A DNA stretch of 63,192 nt from Aquabacterium parvum. Its GTDB lineage: Bacteria; Pseudomonadota; Gammaproteobacteria; Burkholderiales; Burkholderiaceae_C. Positions 9,978-22,900 of this stretch are shown here, one piece after another. The first letter of the stretch is position 1. Every line of letters starts with the position of its first letter. The translations under genes were made by a program, and so were the position numbers. The notes beneath the pieces are model-generated. The model had not been told where the DNA came from, did no database searches, and saw nothing but the letters and a program-made list of their open reading frames with translations. The stretch spans positions 1 through 63,192 of the forward strand of contig NZ_LFRI01000236.1 in assembly GCF_001447195.1 (NCBI RefSeq), written 5' to 3'.

Positions 9978-10526
9978 TCAGTTCAGCTTGACCGGCGTGA
10001 CCTCGATGGTCTGCTCGCCATCGTTGACCCAGGCCGTGCCGTCCTGCACGGTGAACTGCAGCGCCATGCTGCGTCGCGCGAGGGTGGCCAGAGCCTGGCT
10101 CTGCTCGGTGGGCACCTGCCAGACGGTCAGGTTTTGCGCGCGGGTGAGCTTGGAAGCGATGCCCTCCCACCAAATCGGCGTGCTCGACTGAAAGGCCCAC
10201 AGGCTGACCTGGCGCGCGCGTCCGCTGGCCTTCATCAGGCGCTTGTCATCGGGCTGCCCCACTTCCACCCAGTGGAGGATCTCGTCGGAGAAGCTCTTGT
10301 GCCACAGCGCGGGCTCGTCGGGCTCCCACATGTCCTTGGCGAACTCCAGCGTGCCCTCCGAGGTGTCCTGCGGCCAGCCCAGCACGAGGGCGAGCACGCG
10401 GATCATCATGCGCTCGTCGTTTTCAGACGGGTGGCGGGCGATGGTCACCGAGATGTCGGTGTAGACGTTGCGGTCCATGTCGGCCAGCTGGATGTTGGCC
10501 TTGTGGATGGTGGCTTTGAGCGCCAT
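9978..10526 (-). CDS. yaeQ: YaeQ family protein
   Basis: The product is 182 residues, the normal size for YaeQ. Recognisable blocks are the start MALKATIHKANIQLADMDR, ARHPSENDERMM and WVEVGQPDDKRLMKASG. The YaeQ fold belongs to the PD-(D/E)xK nuclease superfamily, but no activity is established; early reports of a link to RfaH were not upheld. It follows the alpha/beta hydrolase gene by 10 bp on the same strand and is probably cotranscribed with it. The assignment is firm and the function is unknown. Confidence 0.92.
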   Translation of the reverse strand: MALKATIHKANIQLADMDRNVYTDISVTIARHPSENDERMMIRVLALVLGWPQDTSEGTLEFAKDMWEPDEPALWHKSFSDEILHWVEVGQPDDKRLMKASGRARQVSLWAFQSSTPIWWEGIASKLTRAQNLTVWQVPTEQSQALATLARRSMALQFTVQDGTAWVNDGEQTIEVTPVKLN

Positions 10527-10536
10527 GGTGTGTTCT

Positions 10537-11412
10537 CTAATTCTGGGCAGGGAAGGTCGATTGCAGCCAGTCGCTCATCGCGGCCAGCACCCGGGCTTGT
10601 TCGACCTCGTTGAAGATCTCGTGCGACAGCTGCGGCCAGGGGTGGCTGTTGACGCGATCGCGCGGGGCGCTGGCAGCGAAGGCGGCCGAGCCGGCCGGGT
10701 CGACGCAGCGGTCTTCGCCCCCCCACATGACGAGGGTGGGCACCCGCCATTGTGCAGCCCGGCTGCGCACCACCTGTCCGGCTTCGAGCAGCCAGGAGGT
10801 CAGGCGGCCGGTGACGCGGTCGTGCACCAGGGGGTCGGCCTGGTATGCGGCCACGGTGGCAGGGTTGTGGCAGATCCACGCGGGCTTGAGCCCGTTGCCG
10901 ACGGCGACGTCGGGGGTGAGCTGGCCGACGGTGGACAGCAGCAGCTTCTGGAAGGCGCTGATCGGGATGGCCAGCGCGGGCGAGGACAGCACCAGGCCGT
11001 CGATGGGGCGGGCCCAGGCGGTCGCGTCAGCCGGGTTGGTCAAAGCGGCCGCGAAGCGCGCGGCGATGGCACCCCCCAGGCTGTGACCGACCAGCACCAG
11101 GGGCTGGGACGGGTAGGCCTGGCGCGTGGCATCGACCATGGCGGCCAGGTCGTGCAGCAGGTCGTGGTGGTCGCGCAGCGCACCGCGTTTGCCGGGCGAG
11201 TGGCCATGGCCACGGTGGTCGAAGCCCACCACCGCCCAGCCTTGCTGGTTGAGGTGGCGGGCCACGTGCTCGTAGCGGCCGATGTGCTCGCCCAGGCCAT
11301 GGACGAGCAGCGCCACGCCGGGCGCGGGGCGGGCGCCGGCCAGGGGCCAGTGCCGGGTGAACAGGGCCAGGCCGTCGCGCGTGGCAACGGTGGCGGGGAA
11401 TTCGACCATCAT
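10537..11412 (-). CDS. Alpha/beta hydrolase, monoacylglycerol lipase-like
   Basis: The product is 291 residues of the serine aminopeptidase S33/Hydrolase_4 group. It has the oxyanion block LLVHGLGEH, the FDHRGHGHSPGKRG segment typical of monoglyceride lipases, the nucleophile elbow GHSLGG, an acid in WGGEDRCVDP and the C-terminal histidine in LSHEIFNE. It likely hydrolyses monoacylglycerols or lysophospholipids in the cytoplasm. ATG 11412 is chosen because AGGAG lies eight bases before it. It sits between the hydroxypyruvate-isomerase-like gene and yaeQ on the same strand. The exact substrate cannot be told. Confidence 0.85.
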   Translation of the reverse strand: MMVEFPATVATRDGLALFTRHWPLAGARPAPGVALLVHGLGEHIGRYEHVARHLNQQGWAVVGFDHRGHGHSPGKRGALRDHHDLLHDLAAMVDATRQAYPSQPLVLVGHSLGGAIAARFAAALTNPADATAWARPIDGLVLSSPALAIPISAFQKLLLSTVGQLTPDVAVGNGLKPAWICHNPATVAAYQADPLVHDRVTGRLTSWLLEAGQVVRSRAAQWRVPTLVMWGGEDRCVDPAGSAAFAASAPRDRVNSHPWPQLSHEIFNEVEQARVLAAMSDWLQSTFPAQN

Positions 11413-11480
11413 GATGTGTACTCCTGTCATGGTGGGTTGAGTGGCCGCCTGGGGGCGGGCAAAGGTCTTGACGGGCTGGT

Positions 11481-12323
11481 TCAGCCCGTGGCGTCGGGGG
11501 CATTCGCCCGGCGCAGCCAGCCCAGGCCGGCCGAGGTGGCTGTGCCTGGGGCATCGGGCCGCACCTTGGCCCTGGGGCGGTACTCGCAGCCGATCCAGCC
11601 GGACCAGTTGAGCCGGCGCAGCTCCTCGAACACCCAGGGGAAGTTCAGTTCACCGGCATCCGGCTCGCCCCGGTCGGGCACAGCCGCGATCTGCAGGTGG
11701 CCAACGCGGCCGGTGGGCAGCATCTGGCGCAGGCGCATGGTGACGTCGCCTTCGACGATCTGTGCATGGTAGAGGTCAAGTTGCACTTGCAGGTGCGCGG
11801 AGTCGATTTGCTCCACCAAGGCGAGCGCTTGGCCTGAACGGGTCAGCAGGTAGCCGGGCATGTCGCGCGGGTTGATGGGCTCGATGGTGAGCGTCCGGTC
11901 TGCCGCGCGTGCTTGTTCGGCGGCCCAGCGCAGGTTGGCCTCGTAGGTGGACCAGGCCTGCGCGCCGTCCTGGCACAGCCCGGCCATGACGTGCACGCGG
12001 GGGCAGCCCAGCTGTTGGGCCAGCTCGAGCGCGGAGATCAGGCTGCTGCGGAACTCGGCCTCGCGCCCGGGCACGCCAGCCAGGCCCCGTTCACCGGCCG
12101 CCCAGTTGCCAGGCGGGGCGTTGAAGAGCGCCAGCGCCAGGCCGAGGTCGCGCAGGCGGGCGGCCACTTCGGCCGTGGGGTGTTCGTGCGGAAACAGGCA
12201 TTCCACGCCTTTGAAGCCATCGCGGGCGGCTGCCTCGAAGCGGTCCAGGAAGGGCAGGTCGGTGTAAAGCCAGGACAGGTTGGCGGCGAATTGCAAGGGA
12301 TTCAAGGGGGCGAAATGTGACAT
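11481..12323 (-). CDS. Hydroxypyruvate isomerase family protein (Hyi/OtnI)
   Basis: The product is 280 residues with a TIM-barrel AP-endonuclease-2 fold of the Hyi/OtnI type. Diagnostic blocks are FAANLSWLYTDLPFLDRFEAAARDGF at the start, LTIEPINPRDMPGYLL with the metal-binding glutamate, LQLDLYH-like residues, GHLQIAAVPDRGEPDAGE and GWIGCEYRP at the end. The family isomerises hydroxypyruvate to tartronate semialdehyde or 2-oxo-tetronate. ATG 12323 gives the family's usual N-terminus; the frame stays open upstream to 12491. It is divergent from the adhesin gene with 242 bp between the starts. No glyoxylate or tetronate genes adjoin, so the pathway is open. Confidence 0.85.
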   Translation of the reverse strand: MSHFAPLNPLQFAANLSWLYTDLPFLDRFEAAARDGFKGVECLFPHEHPTAEVAARLRDLGLALALFNAPPGNWAAGERGLAGVPGREAEFRSSLISALELAQQLGCPRVHVMAGLCQDGAQAWSTYEANLRWAAEQARAADRTLTIEPINPRDMPGYLLTRSGQALALVEQIDSAHLQVQLDLYHAQIVEGDVTMRLRQMLPTGRVGHLQIAAVPDRGEPDAGELNFPWVFEELRRLNWSGWIGCEYRPRAKVRPDAPGTATSAGLGWLRRANAPDATG

Positions 12324-12565
12324 GGCGCCATCGTGTTGCGGCATGGCAAAGGCGGCCGCAAAAAGGGCAGCGTAGCATCCATTCGCGGGGTGCTTACCCC
12401 CTGGCTCATCCTTTTGGCCTATGGCAGATTCGGGCCGCCCCTCAGCATTTCGTTGCATGTGACACGTTTTGCTTCGGGCGTTGTCGGTCAAATGTTGCAG
12501 GTGGGGGAGCAGCCGGCGGTCAGACCTGGACCGCGGCTTGCCTTCTGCCTTTGCGGAGGTCCCCC

Positions 12566-13909
12566 ATGAGCCACGGTGCCATCACCCAATTCCGTCGTCA
12601 GTACCTGGCGATCCTGCGCCGTTGCGCCACGTTGAACGCCATGGGGTGGATGGCCTGCGGGCTGGGGGCCGGCGGCATGGTGCTGCTGACGCCGGTGGAC
12701 GCGCAGGCCCAGGGCATCGTGACCGACGGCCGCACCGCCACCACGGTGACGGGAGGGGGCACGGCCAACGTCACCGTCGACACGGGCACGGTCAAGGGCG
12801 TCAACGCCTTCAACAGCTTCAGCCAGTTCAACGTCAACGCGGGGCAGACGGTCAACCTGAACCTGCCCACCGGCACGGCCAACCTGCTCAACCTGGTGCG
12901 CGACTCGGCCAGCAACATCGGGGGCATCGTCAACGCCTACAAGGACGGCCGCATCGGCGGCAACGTGTTCTTCTTCAACCCGCACGGCTTCGTGGTGGGT
13001 GCGGGCGGCCAGATCAACGTGGGCAGCCTGCTGATGGCGACGCCGACGTCGGCTTTCATGGACAAGCTGGTGGGTGCCGATGGCGCCATCGATGACGCCT
13101 CGGTGGCCGATGCGCTGGCCGGGCGCATCCCCCTGACCGCCAGCGGTTTGATCACCGTGCAGGGCCGCATCCGCGCGGCCGATGGCGCTTTGCTGCAGGC
13201 CAACACCGTCGACATCAGCGGCGGTGGGCAGGTGCGAGTGGGCGCGGCGGCCCGCAACGAGCTGGCGGCCTTGGGGCAACTGGTCAACGTCAACGGCCTG
13301 AGCGCTGGCGGCGCCACCTTCGTGCAGGGCGAGACGGTGCAGATCGTGGCCGAGGACGACATCACGCTGGGCGGCTCCATCTACACCGATGGCGCCAACT
13401 ACCAGCTCACCGCCAACGACCGCATCGTGGTGGGCGAAGACGTGGTCATCTCCACCCGCGACGTGGCCGACCCGGCCAACGCCAACCACGAGACGGCCAC
13501 ATCCGAAGGCAACTCGGGCGACCTCAAGTTGCTGGCCTCGCACATCGAGCTCAAGCGTGGCGCCAAGTTGCTGGCCCACGCCGACAACGGCCACACCGCT
13601 GGCGACGTGACGGTGCTGGCGCGCGACATCAACGCCATCGGTGCGCTGCGCGAAGCCGATGCCAGCATCGGCATCGACCGAGCCACCATCAAGGGGCGCG
13701 ACATCCTGATCCGCGCCGAGGCCGACACATCGGCCATCGCCGTGGCGCTGGCACAGAACCCGGCCACCACGATCGAAGAAGCGCAAAAGCTCGTCAACAA
13801 CGAGCTCGATGACCTGCTCAAGGATGGGCCGGGCGGCGAGTTCATGGCGGTCACGACCAAGGCCACGGCGCGCACCACGTTGCAAGGCGCGCATCGAAGG
13901 CTCGCGTGA
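12566..13909 (+). CDS. Adhesin 5' part: signal peptide and TPS secretion domain
   Basis: This open frame gives 447 residues: the long signal peptide, the complete TPS domain that TpsB recognises, and the first solenoid coils. It ends in eight or so out-of-frame residues after the break, at a TGA. If the frameshift is real, this fragment alone would be secreted: it holds everything needed for TpsB recognition but lacks the fibre and anchor. Truncated TPS-domain pieces of related proteins are known to be secretion competent. Confidence 0.7.
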   Translation: MSHGAITQFRRQYLAILRRCATLNAMGWMACGLGAGGMVLLTPVDAQAQGIVTDGRTATTVTGGGTANVTVDTGTVKGVNAFNSFSQFNVNAGQTVNLNLPTGTANLLNLVRDSASNIGGIVNAYKDGRIGGNVFFFNPHGFVVGAGGQINVGSLLMATPTSAFMDKLVGADGAIDDASVADALAGRIPLTASGLITVQGRIRAADGALLQANTVDISGGGQVRVGAAARNELAALGQLVNVNGLSAGGATFVQGETVQIVAEDDITLGGSIYTDGANYQLTANDRIVVGEDVVISTRDVADPANANHETATSEGNSGDLKLLASHIELKRGAKLLAHADNGHTAGDVTVLARDINAIGALREADASIGIDRATIKGRDILIRAEADTSAIAVALAQNPATTIEEAQKLVNNELDDLLKDGPGGEFMAVTTKATARTTLQGAHRRLA

Positions 13910-16900
13910 CGTGACGGTCGAGGCGCTGGCTACGGCCCGTGCCGGCTTCGAGAAAGACGCCCTGGCCGAACTGCTGGTGCGCGACGCGCCTGCCGCGGGT
14001 GGACAGCCCGCGGTCGCCACCGTCATCACCGGTCGCAACGTGACGCTGCGCGCCGAGGCCAGCACCTCGTTCACGCTCAACGTGCTTGGCTCGGTGATGA
14101 AGCTGGCCGACCAGAGCTGGTTGCCGGCCGACGACGCCACCCTCAAGGCCTTCAACGACCAGCTGTTCGACTTCAGCAGCGTGCCGCTGGTGTCGCTCTC
14201 CAAAGCCAAGGGCACCGTCCAGCTTGACGACAACACCGTCGTCAACGCCACGGGTGATGTGACGGTCAAGGCCGATGCCATTTCGGCGGCCAAGCCCACC
14301 TTCGCCAGCCCGTTGCTGTTCTCGGCCGCCTGGGCGGAGTCCACCGCTGAAGCCAGCACGAAGGTGCAGGGGCAGACCGAGCTGAACGCCGGTGGCGCCG
14401 CGAAGGTGCAGGCCTCGACCGACGTCGAGGTCAACGTCAACGCGACGGTCAACTCGACGAACAAGCCGATTGATGCGGTGTTCGTCTACGCCGACAACTC
14501 GGCCACGACCACCGCTGAAACCGGCGCCGACACGCGCATCCGCGCCGGCAGCGTCGAGGTCAGCGCAGCCAACACCACCGACCTGTCGGTGAGCGGCACG
14601 GCGGCCAACACCGGTGGCAGCGGCGTGGGCATCGCCGTGGCGGTGAACCTGTCCGAGAACAGGGTGAGCGCCACCCTGGGTGGCGATGCGGCCAGCACCA
14701 GCGGCGATGTTGACGTCAAGGCCAGCATCGAGATGCTGAAGAACACGACGGGCGCCGACGCCTCGACGCTGGGCAACCCCAGCTCGCTGAGCGCAAGGAT
14801 GACCAACTTCCAGGCGGGCATCCAGCGCAACGTGACCAGCGGCTTGCTGGGCGCGACGGGCAAGCTGAGCTCTGGGACGGCCGACAAGGTCAGCGGTTTC
14901 CTGTTCCCCGGCATCAAGGAAGGCAAGTTCAACCTCTCGGGCGCGGTCAGCTACAACGACTCGCTCAACGTCGCCAAGGCCAGCGTGGCCGACGGCGCCA
15001 CCGTGAGCTCGGCGCGCGACCTCAACGTCATCGCCGACATCAAGGACCGCCCGACCTCCACGGTGGGCGCCAAGTCCACCTCCACCGGCACGGCCATTGG
15101 CGGTGCGGTGGCTCTGGGCAACTTCGAGAACCAGGCCCAGGCCTGGATCGGCAAGAACGCGAAGGTGGACGCCAAGCGCACCACCAAGGTCGATGCGCAG
15201 ACCCGCATCCCCTTTGCCTGGCAGATCGATTGGAGCTCGCCCGACCAGATCCTCAACCACCTGCAGGGCAGCGTGCTGGACCTGGTCTTCACCAGCTTCG
15301 GCATCAACTCGGCCAGTGGCAAGAGCGGGGCCGGGGTGGCGGCAGCGGTCACCGTCTTTGACATGAAGAACTCGGCCCAGGCCTGGATCGATGAAGGCGC
15401 CAAGGTCAACACCGTGTTCACGCCGGGCTCGGAGGGCACGGGCGGCCAGTCGGTCACGGTGCACGCCAAGAACGACGTCAACACCGTGCACGCGGTTGGC
15501 ATCGCGGGCAAGAAGTTCCTGGGCACCACGGGTGGCAAGGCGGCGGTGGGCGGCTCGGCCAACGTGCTGGACCTCGACACCACGGCCACCGCGCTGATCT
15601 ACGGCGGCGCCGATGTGCGCGCCACGCAGGGCGTGACCGTCGACGCCGAGCAGACCACGCAGATCGTCAGCGTGGCCGAAGCCGGTGGGCAGTCTGACAA
15701 CGTGGGCGTGGAAGGCGCGGTGGGTGTGCACCTGATCAAGCAGCGCACCGAAGCCGGCATCGACGACGACGCGCGCGTGCAGGCCGGTGGCCCGGTGACC
15801 GTGCAGGCCAACGGCGACCTCGAAGACATCACCGTGGCCGGTGGCGTGGTGGCGACCAAGGGGCAGGTGGGCATCGGCTTTGCGGTGTCCGTCAACCAGG
15901 TCGACACCGACACCAAGGCCATCATCGGCAACGTCGATGCCGCAGGTGCCGACGCGGCGGGCGTGCAAGGCTCGGTGCGCAGCAGCGGCGCCGTGACGGT
16001 GCAGGCGATTTCGGGCACCGAGGTCGGCGCCTACTCGGTGGCGGGCTCGCTGGCCACCAACTCCAAGGCACAGACCGAAGCGCCTTCGGGCTCGGACAGC
16101 AGCACGCAGTCGGGCAAGAGCGGCGCGGGCTCGGGCAAGTTCGGCATCGCCGTCTCGGCCGACGCCGCGTACAACGAGATCACCGCGAACACGACCGCTG
16201 CCATCACCGATGGCGCGAACATCGCTCAAGGCACGGACGTGGCCGTGACCGCCACCAACGACCTGGCGCTCAACGCGCTGGCTGGCGCGGTCACCATTTC
16301 CACGCAAGCCAACGGCAACGGCCTGGCGGGCTCGTTCGCCTACAACGAGCTGGGCGGCTCAACCTCGGCCTACATCGATGGCGCCACGCTGCGCAACACG
16401 GGCACGACGAAGGTCGAGGCCACGGTCGATGGCGAAATCAAGACGCTGTCGGCCTCTGTGCAGGCCAGCCACGGCAAGCTGGGTGTGGCCGGCTCGGTGT
16501 CGATCAACGAGATCGCGCACGCCACGCAGGCTTTCCTGCGCGGTGCTGACGTGTCGGGCACCAGTGGCGTGACGCTGTCGGCGCGTGACAGCGCGGCCAT
16601 CAAGTCGGTGGCCGGTGCCATCGCCTTCGGCGGCAAGGCCGGCATCGGCCTGTCCTTCGGCTGGAACCACATCGACAACCGCATCAGCGCCTTCATGGCG
16701 GGCAGCGACGTCAACACGTCGGGCGCGGTCACCGTCAGCGCCATCAGCAACGCGAGCATCGACACCATCGCGGCGTCGCTGGGCGCCAGCTCGGGCCAGA
16801 TGGCGGGCGCAGGGGCCGTGGCCATCAACCAGATCGACACGCAGACCACGGCGCGAGTGGAAGGCCAGAAGACGGCCTCCGGTTTGGACGCGGCATCGCT

Positions 16901-19900
16901 GAGCGTGAGCGCTTCGGACGAGTCGGACATCAACAGCATCGTCGGGGCGCTGGGCCTGAGCGCAGGCAAGGCCGGCTTCGGCGTGAGCTTCGCCTGGAAC
17001 GACATCGGCTCGCAGGTGCACGCCAGCCTGGTCTCGCCCAACGTGAGCACCACGGGCCTGACGTCGGTGAGCGCCAAGCACGATGGCGACATCGAAACCT
17101 ACGCGATGGCAGGTGGCGGCGCCGCCAAGGTGGGCGCATCGGGCTCGCTGGCCATCAACGACATCACGACGCAGCTGAGCGCGACCACGCAGGGCGGCCG
17201 CGTGACGGCCTCAGCCGTGGACGTGAAGGCGCAGGAGCGCGCGCGCATCTTCGCGGCCACCGGTGCCTTGTCGGGCGGCGGCACGGCGGCGGTGGGCGCG
17301 TCGGGCTCGTACAACCACCTCTCTGGCACGGTGCTGGCACAGGTCACCGGCGGCCAGGTGAGCGCACAGACCGGCTCGGTGACCGTGCAGGCGCTGCGCG
17401 ATGGCGAGGTCGAAGTCTGGGCCGCATCGGGCTCGGGCGGTGGCACGGCGGGCTTTGCCGGCTCGATTGCCATCAACGACATCGGCGGCAGCACCACGTC
17501 GCGCGTGAGCGACGGCGCGCAAGTCCAGGCGCAAGGCAATGTGCGGGTGACGGCCGAGGCCGATGACCGCATCGAGGCCCGCGCCGGCACCGTGGCCCTG
17601 GGGGGCACGGTGGGCGGCGGTGGCGCCATCGCCATCAACGACGTGCGCAACACCACCACGGCTGAAGTCACCGGCAGCGGCACCACGGTGAACGCGCTGG
17701 CTCAGGGCAGCAGCACGCTCGCGGTGGACAACGGCTCCTTGGCCGCATCGGGCAGCACGCTCGACGCGCGCCAGCAAAAGGATTCGCTCAAGGGCACCGC
17801 CGTGGTGGCCTCTTCGACCAGTCAAGTCGAGACCATCCTGGCCAACGTCTCGGGCGGGGGCAAGGTGGGCGTGGCCGCCAGCGTGTCGGTCAACATGCTG
17901 GGCGGCAGCACCACGGCGCAGGTCAAGGACGGCGCTTCGGTGCAGGCCGATGCCACGGGCGCATCCAGCGAGCAGCAGGCTCGCGTGGGCGCTTATCACC
18001 ACGATGAAGTCGTCGCAGGTGTCGGCAGCGCCGGCGTGGGCGGCGCCGTGGGCGTGGGCGGCTCGGTTGACACCACCATCCTGTCGCACCAGACCCTGGC
18101 GCAGGCCCAGTCGGCCACGGTGGCCGCGCGCAACCGGGTCGCCATCGACGCGGCGCACACCGCCGCCACGCAGCAGGTCGTGGTGGGCGCGGCGGGCGGT
18201 GGTGCCGCTTCGCTGAGCCTGTCGGGCAACGTGCTGCTGGCCAAGATGAACACGCAGGCCCTGGTCGATGGCGCCACCGTGCGCTCCACCGGTGGCAACG
18301 TCAGCGTGCAGGCTGATTCGGTCCTGGCCGCCGAGCACATCGCCGGTGGCTTGAGCGCCTCGGGCGCGGTGGGCGTGGGCGCCACGGCCGTGGTCACCCT
18401 GGTCGAGCAGCAAACGCGCGCGGCCACGCTGGGCAGCAGCGTGATCGACGCCGCCGGCCAGACCAGCGTCGAAGCGCATTCCGAGCAAGACGTGGACGTC
18501 AAGGCCGCCACGGGTGCGGTGGCGGGCGGCGCAGGCATTGCTGGCACCGTGGCCGTGACCGTGCTCAAGGGGCAGACCGACGCGGCCATCGGTGGCGGCA
18601 CCCTCGTCAACCAGGACCTCACCCTCAGCAGCCCCGCGCAGTCGGTGAGCGTCAAGGCCACCGACAGCGTGACCGTGGACAACAAGCTGGGCGCCTTGGG
18701 CGTGGGCATCACCACAGGCGGCATCGGTGCCACGGCCGACGTGATCCTGGCCAACTCGGGCACCTCGGCCACCATCGCCTCGGGCGCCAAGGTGCGTGCC
18801 GGTGGCGACGTCAAGGTCGAGGCCAACACCCAGCGTGACCTGAGCTCCATCACCGTTGCCTTCTCGGGCGGCGCCACCTTCGGCATCTCGGGTGCCGTCT
18901 CCTACATCGGCGCGGGCGGCCGCGCCAGCAGCGACGCGCAGTCCGAGCTGATGGGCTCGGTCAACGAAGCCAATCGCGTCAGCAGCGGTGGCTTGTTCGG
19001 TGACCAGGCCAGCTCCGACGCTGGCGGCACCGCAGCCAGCACCCAGCGCGCCGACACCGCGCGCAGCGGCATGAACCTGGGCCGGGACCTGACCACCGTG
19101 CCAGCCGGCACCAGCGCGCTGGCCCGCGTGGGCAGTGGTGCCGAGGTGAACGCCGGCCGCGACGTGCTCGTCAAGGCATCGACCTCGACCGATGTGGACG
19201 CGCACGCCATTGGCGCGGCGGTCTCGGGCGGCCTGTCCATCGGCGGGGGCATCGCCATCGCCAACGTGGCCGACCAGACGCTGGCCCAGGTGGCCGGCAC
19301 GGTGACCGCTGGGCGCAATGTGCGCATCCAGTCCTTTGACGGTGGCGCGGGCCAGAGCCTGCTGCAGACCAAGGCGGGCGGCGGCGGCCTGGTGGGCCTG
19401 GGCGCCTCGGTGACGATCTTCGATCGCACCAGCTCTTCCACCGCCGAGGTCACGGCCGACGCGGTCGTCACGGCTCAGGGCACTGCGGCGGCCGAGCCGG
19501 GCGGCGTGTCTGGCCAGGTCGCGGTGGACGCCGGCAGCGAACACCACCTCAAGTCGCAGGCGCTGGGCGCGGCCGTGGGCATCGGTGCCGTGGGCGCGGC
19601 CATCGCTCACGTCGACAACCAGGCATCGACCACCGCCAGCGTGGGCGATCGCGCCCGCATCACGGGCAAGTCGATCGACGTCAACGGCCACAGCCTGACC
19701 GACGCCCAGGCCGAGGCCACGGCGGCGGCGGGTGGCATCGTCAGCGGTGCCGGCGCCGATGCGCGCGCCAACGACCAGCACACCGCCAAGGCCAGCGTGG
19801 GCACGGGCGCTTTGCTCGATGCCTCGGGCGGCCTCAACCAGGTGCGCGCCAGCATCGACCCGCATGCGCGCGCCGAGACCTTCGGCGTGGCCGTGAGTTC

Positions 19901-22900
19901 GGGCGTGTCGGTGGGCCTGTCGATGTCCGAAGCCACCGTGCTGGGCAAGGCGCTCAGCCAGGTGGGCGACACCACCACGCTCAAGGGCCAGGACATCCTG
20001 GTCGCGGCCAACACGCTGCAGACGGGGTCGCCCACGGCCCGCGCCAAGGCCGAAGCCGTGGCGGGTGGCGCGCTGTTGGGCGCAGGCGCCACCTCGGCCG
20101 AGGCGTCGGTGCAGACCACCACCGAAGCCAGCCTGGGCCAGGGTGTGCAGGCCACCGCCACGCGCAACCTGAGCGTGCTGGCCAACTCGGCCACCTCGGG
20201 TGACACCTCGGCCACCGGGGTCTACGCCGGCTTCATCGCCGGGGGCAGCAACGAGGCCGTGACCAAGGCCAACACGACGACCACCGCCAAGGTGGGACAG
20301 GGCGCGAACCTCAGCGCCACGAACGCGCTGGCCGTCAACGCCACGGGTTCGGACGCCTTGCGAGCCGACACCGAAGCCGGCGCAGGCGGCCTGGGATCCC
20401 TGGTGGCCTCCAAGGCCGAAACCCAGGCCGAATCCCACACCAGCGCCGCCCTCGGGTCCCTGGAGACCAGCGGCGGCCAGGCCAGCGCTGGCAGCGTGCA
20501 GGTCAACGCCACGCAGACCACCAACTTCAACGCCACGGCCGATTCGCTCAACGCCTCGGTGGTGGGCTACTCCGGTGCCCGCGCCGTCAACACGGTCGAC
20601 ACCGACACCCGCGCCGACATCGGCCTGGGCTTCAACGTCACGGCCAACAACGGCAACGTCCAGGTCAAGGCCGTCAACCACGTGATCAAGCAGGCGCTGG
20701 CTTCGGGTCAGTTCAACGTCGACTCCGCATCGGGTGGCCTGCTCAACGGCGCGGCCGCCCGCAGCCAGACGCTGATCCGCAACCGGGCCCACGTGGGCGT
20801 GGGCGCTGGCAGCAACGTCACGGTCAACATCCCGGGCAGCACCTACGGCCAGGTCGAGCTGGGCGCGCTCAACCACATCGACGCGCACGACAGCGTGCGG
20901 CTGGACTCGGGCGGTGCCATCGCCGTGGCGCGCAGCGAGTCCGAGATCCGCGCCGACCTGAACCACGCCGAAGTCAAGGTGGGCGCCGGCGCACAAATCA
21001 AGGCCGATGGCGAGATCAACGCCTCGGCCCGCACCGATGCCCAGGTGTTCACCGAGGCGCGCTCCAAGACCTATGGCCTGGCCGGCGCTGCGCAGGGCGA
21101 GACCCTTTCGCGCATCGCCGCCGACAACGTGGTCGATGTCGCGACCGGTGCCCTGCTCGAAGGCCAGCGCGACGTGCACCTGATGGCTGGCACCGACCGC
21201 AGCGCGCCCAATTTGCTGCAGGCCGACGCCGACACCCGCCTGTGGAACCGCACGGCGGTGCCCATCGAGACCGACCCCAAGGCGCACGCCGAGGTGGTGC
21301 AGTCCAACGACATCAACGTGGCCGATGGCGCGCAGGTGCGATCGGTGCGCAGCGTCTACCTGACCGCCACCGAAGGCGACCACCGCACGCGTGGTTTTGG
21401 CGAAGGCACCGATGCCTACCGCGAGGTGCTCTCGGCCATCGGTGAGTTCTTCGGTGCCGACACCTCCTCGCTCAAGATCAGCGGCGGCAGCACCTGGGAC
21501 AACACCCGCAACCCCAACGCCATCACCTCGTCGGTCAACGTCGACGGCAAGGTCGAGGCCGGCATCTGGCACCTGCAGCACCTGACCTACCGCGCCGATG
21601 GCGGCTTCAGCATGTCCGAGGGCGTGAGCTTCACCTCGCGCGACAACGTCAAGCTGGCCGATCTGCTGACGGCCGAGATCGACAAGCTGCGCCAGAAGGC
21701 CGACCAGGTGCGCAACGCGGCCAACAACTACACCGGTGACACCAACGCCGCCGACGTGGCCCTGGCGCTGGACAACGATGCCGACATCCTCGAGGCGCAA
21801 TTGGCAGCCCTGGGTGGTGAGACGCGCGTCGGCTTCCTCGACGTCGGCCCCATCCTGGCCACCACCGGCAACGTCAACGTCACCTCGCGCGTGCTCACGG
21901 GCGCAGCCAGCGGCCAGCTGATTGCCCCGGGCGACGTGCGCATCGACATCGACAACCAGTCCACGCGCTTCATGACCACCAGCACGCTGACCATCCCCGA
22001 CGAGGAGGGTGGCCAGGTGCTGTGGAACGGCCAGCGCGTCTCCTCGAAAGAGCAGATCAACGCGCGCAACCGCGCCGGTCAGACCACGGCCGTGTCGGTG
22101 GTGGACGCCCTGTCCACGCCAGCACCGGTCATCAGCGTGCTGAACTCCAACAGCAACGACACGGCCACAGGATCGCCTGCGCAGCTGTGGATCCAGGGCG
22201 ACATCAGCAACCTCGGTGGCCTGGCCAAGGCCAAGAGCCACGGCACCATCCGCGCCTCGGCCAACATCAGCGCCGAGACGGTGGAGATCGCCACGGGCGG
22301 TGATTTCATCAAGACCTACACGCCAGGCTTCACCCACCAGGGCGGCGACCCGATTTCGCAACTGGGCAACGTGCCAGGTTCTCGGGAGGGCGATGCCATG
22401 GCTCTGGGCGGCAGCGACGCCACCGACAGCGTTTCCGGCGACTACGTCAACAACGGCCTGCCGGGTGACTGCCTGACCGTCTCCTGCGGCAGCACCATCG
22501 CTGGCAACAACGTCTACATCAGCGCCGAGAAGCTCAACATCAACGGCTTGATCCAGGCCGGCCTGCCCATGCGCAGCGTGAAGGTCACGCAGGCCCTGAT
22601 CACGTCGAAGGCATCCGACATCGCCCAGGCGCGCATCAAGTACCTGGCCGGCACCGGCGACCGCTACCTGGACCTGACCAACCCCGAGCCCGGCAGCGCC
22701 GACATCAAGGTGCGCTACGACGCGGCCAACGATCGCCTGGAGCTGGACAACGTGCGCATCGGCGGCGGCCACATGGAGCTGTTCGGCAACATCTTCTCGA
22801 CCGGCAATGGCGAGCTGCGCGTGCTCGATGGCTACGGCCGCATCGACATCGGCAACGAAACCGCTTACGACATCGCGCTGGGCCGCGTGGACACGGGCCA

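Noticed and set aside
12450..12490. CRP-like site TGTGAC...  between the hydroxypyruvate-isomerase-like gene and the adhesin
   Set aside because: Only the left half matches; the right half does not fit TCACA.
13881..13892. Programmed ribosomal frameshift or phase-variation switch
   Set aside because: There is no slippery heptamer, no downstream pseudoknot that I can see and only a GG dinucleotide. A simple one-base change explains it better.
15700..18610. CRISPR-like or DNA satellite repeat
   Set aside because: The repetition is at protein level with diverged codons. There are no constant DNA repeats with spacers.
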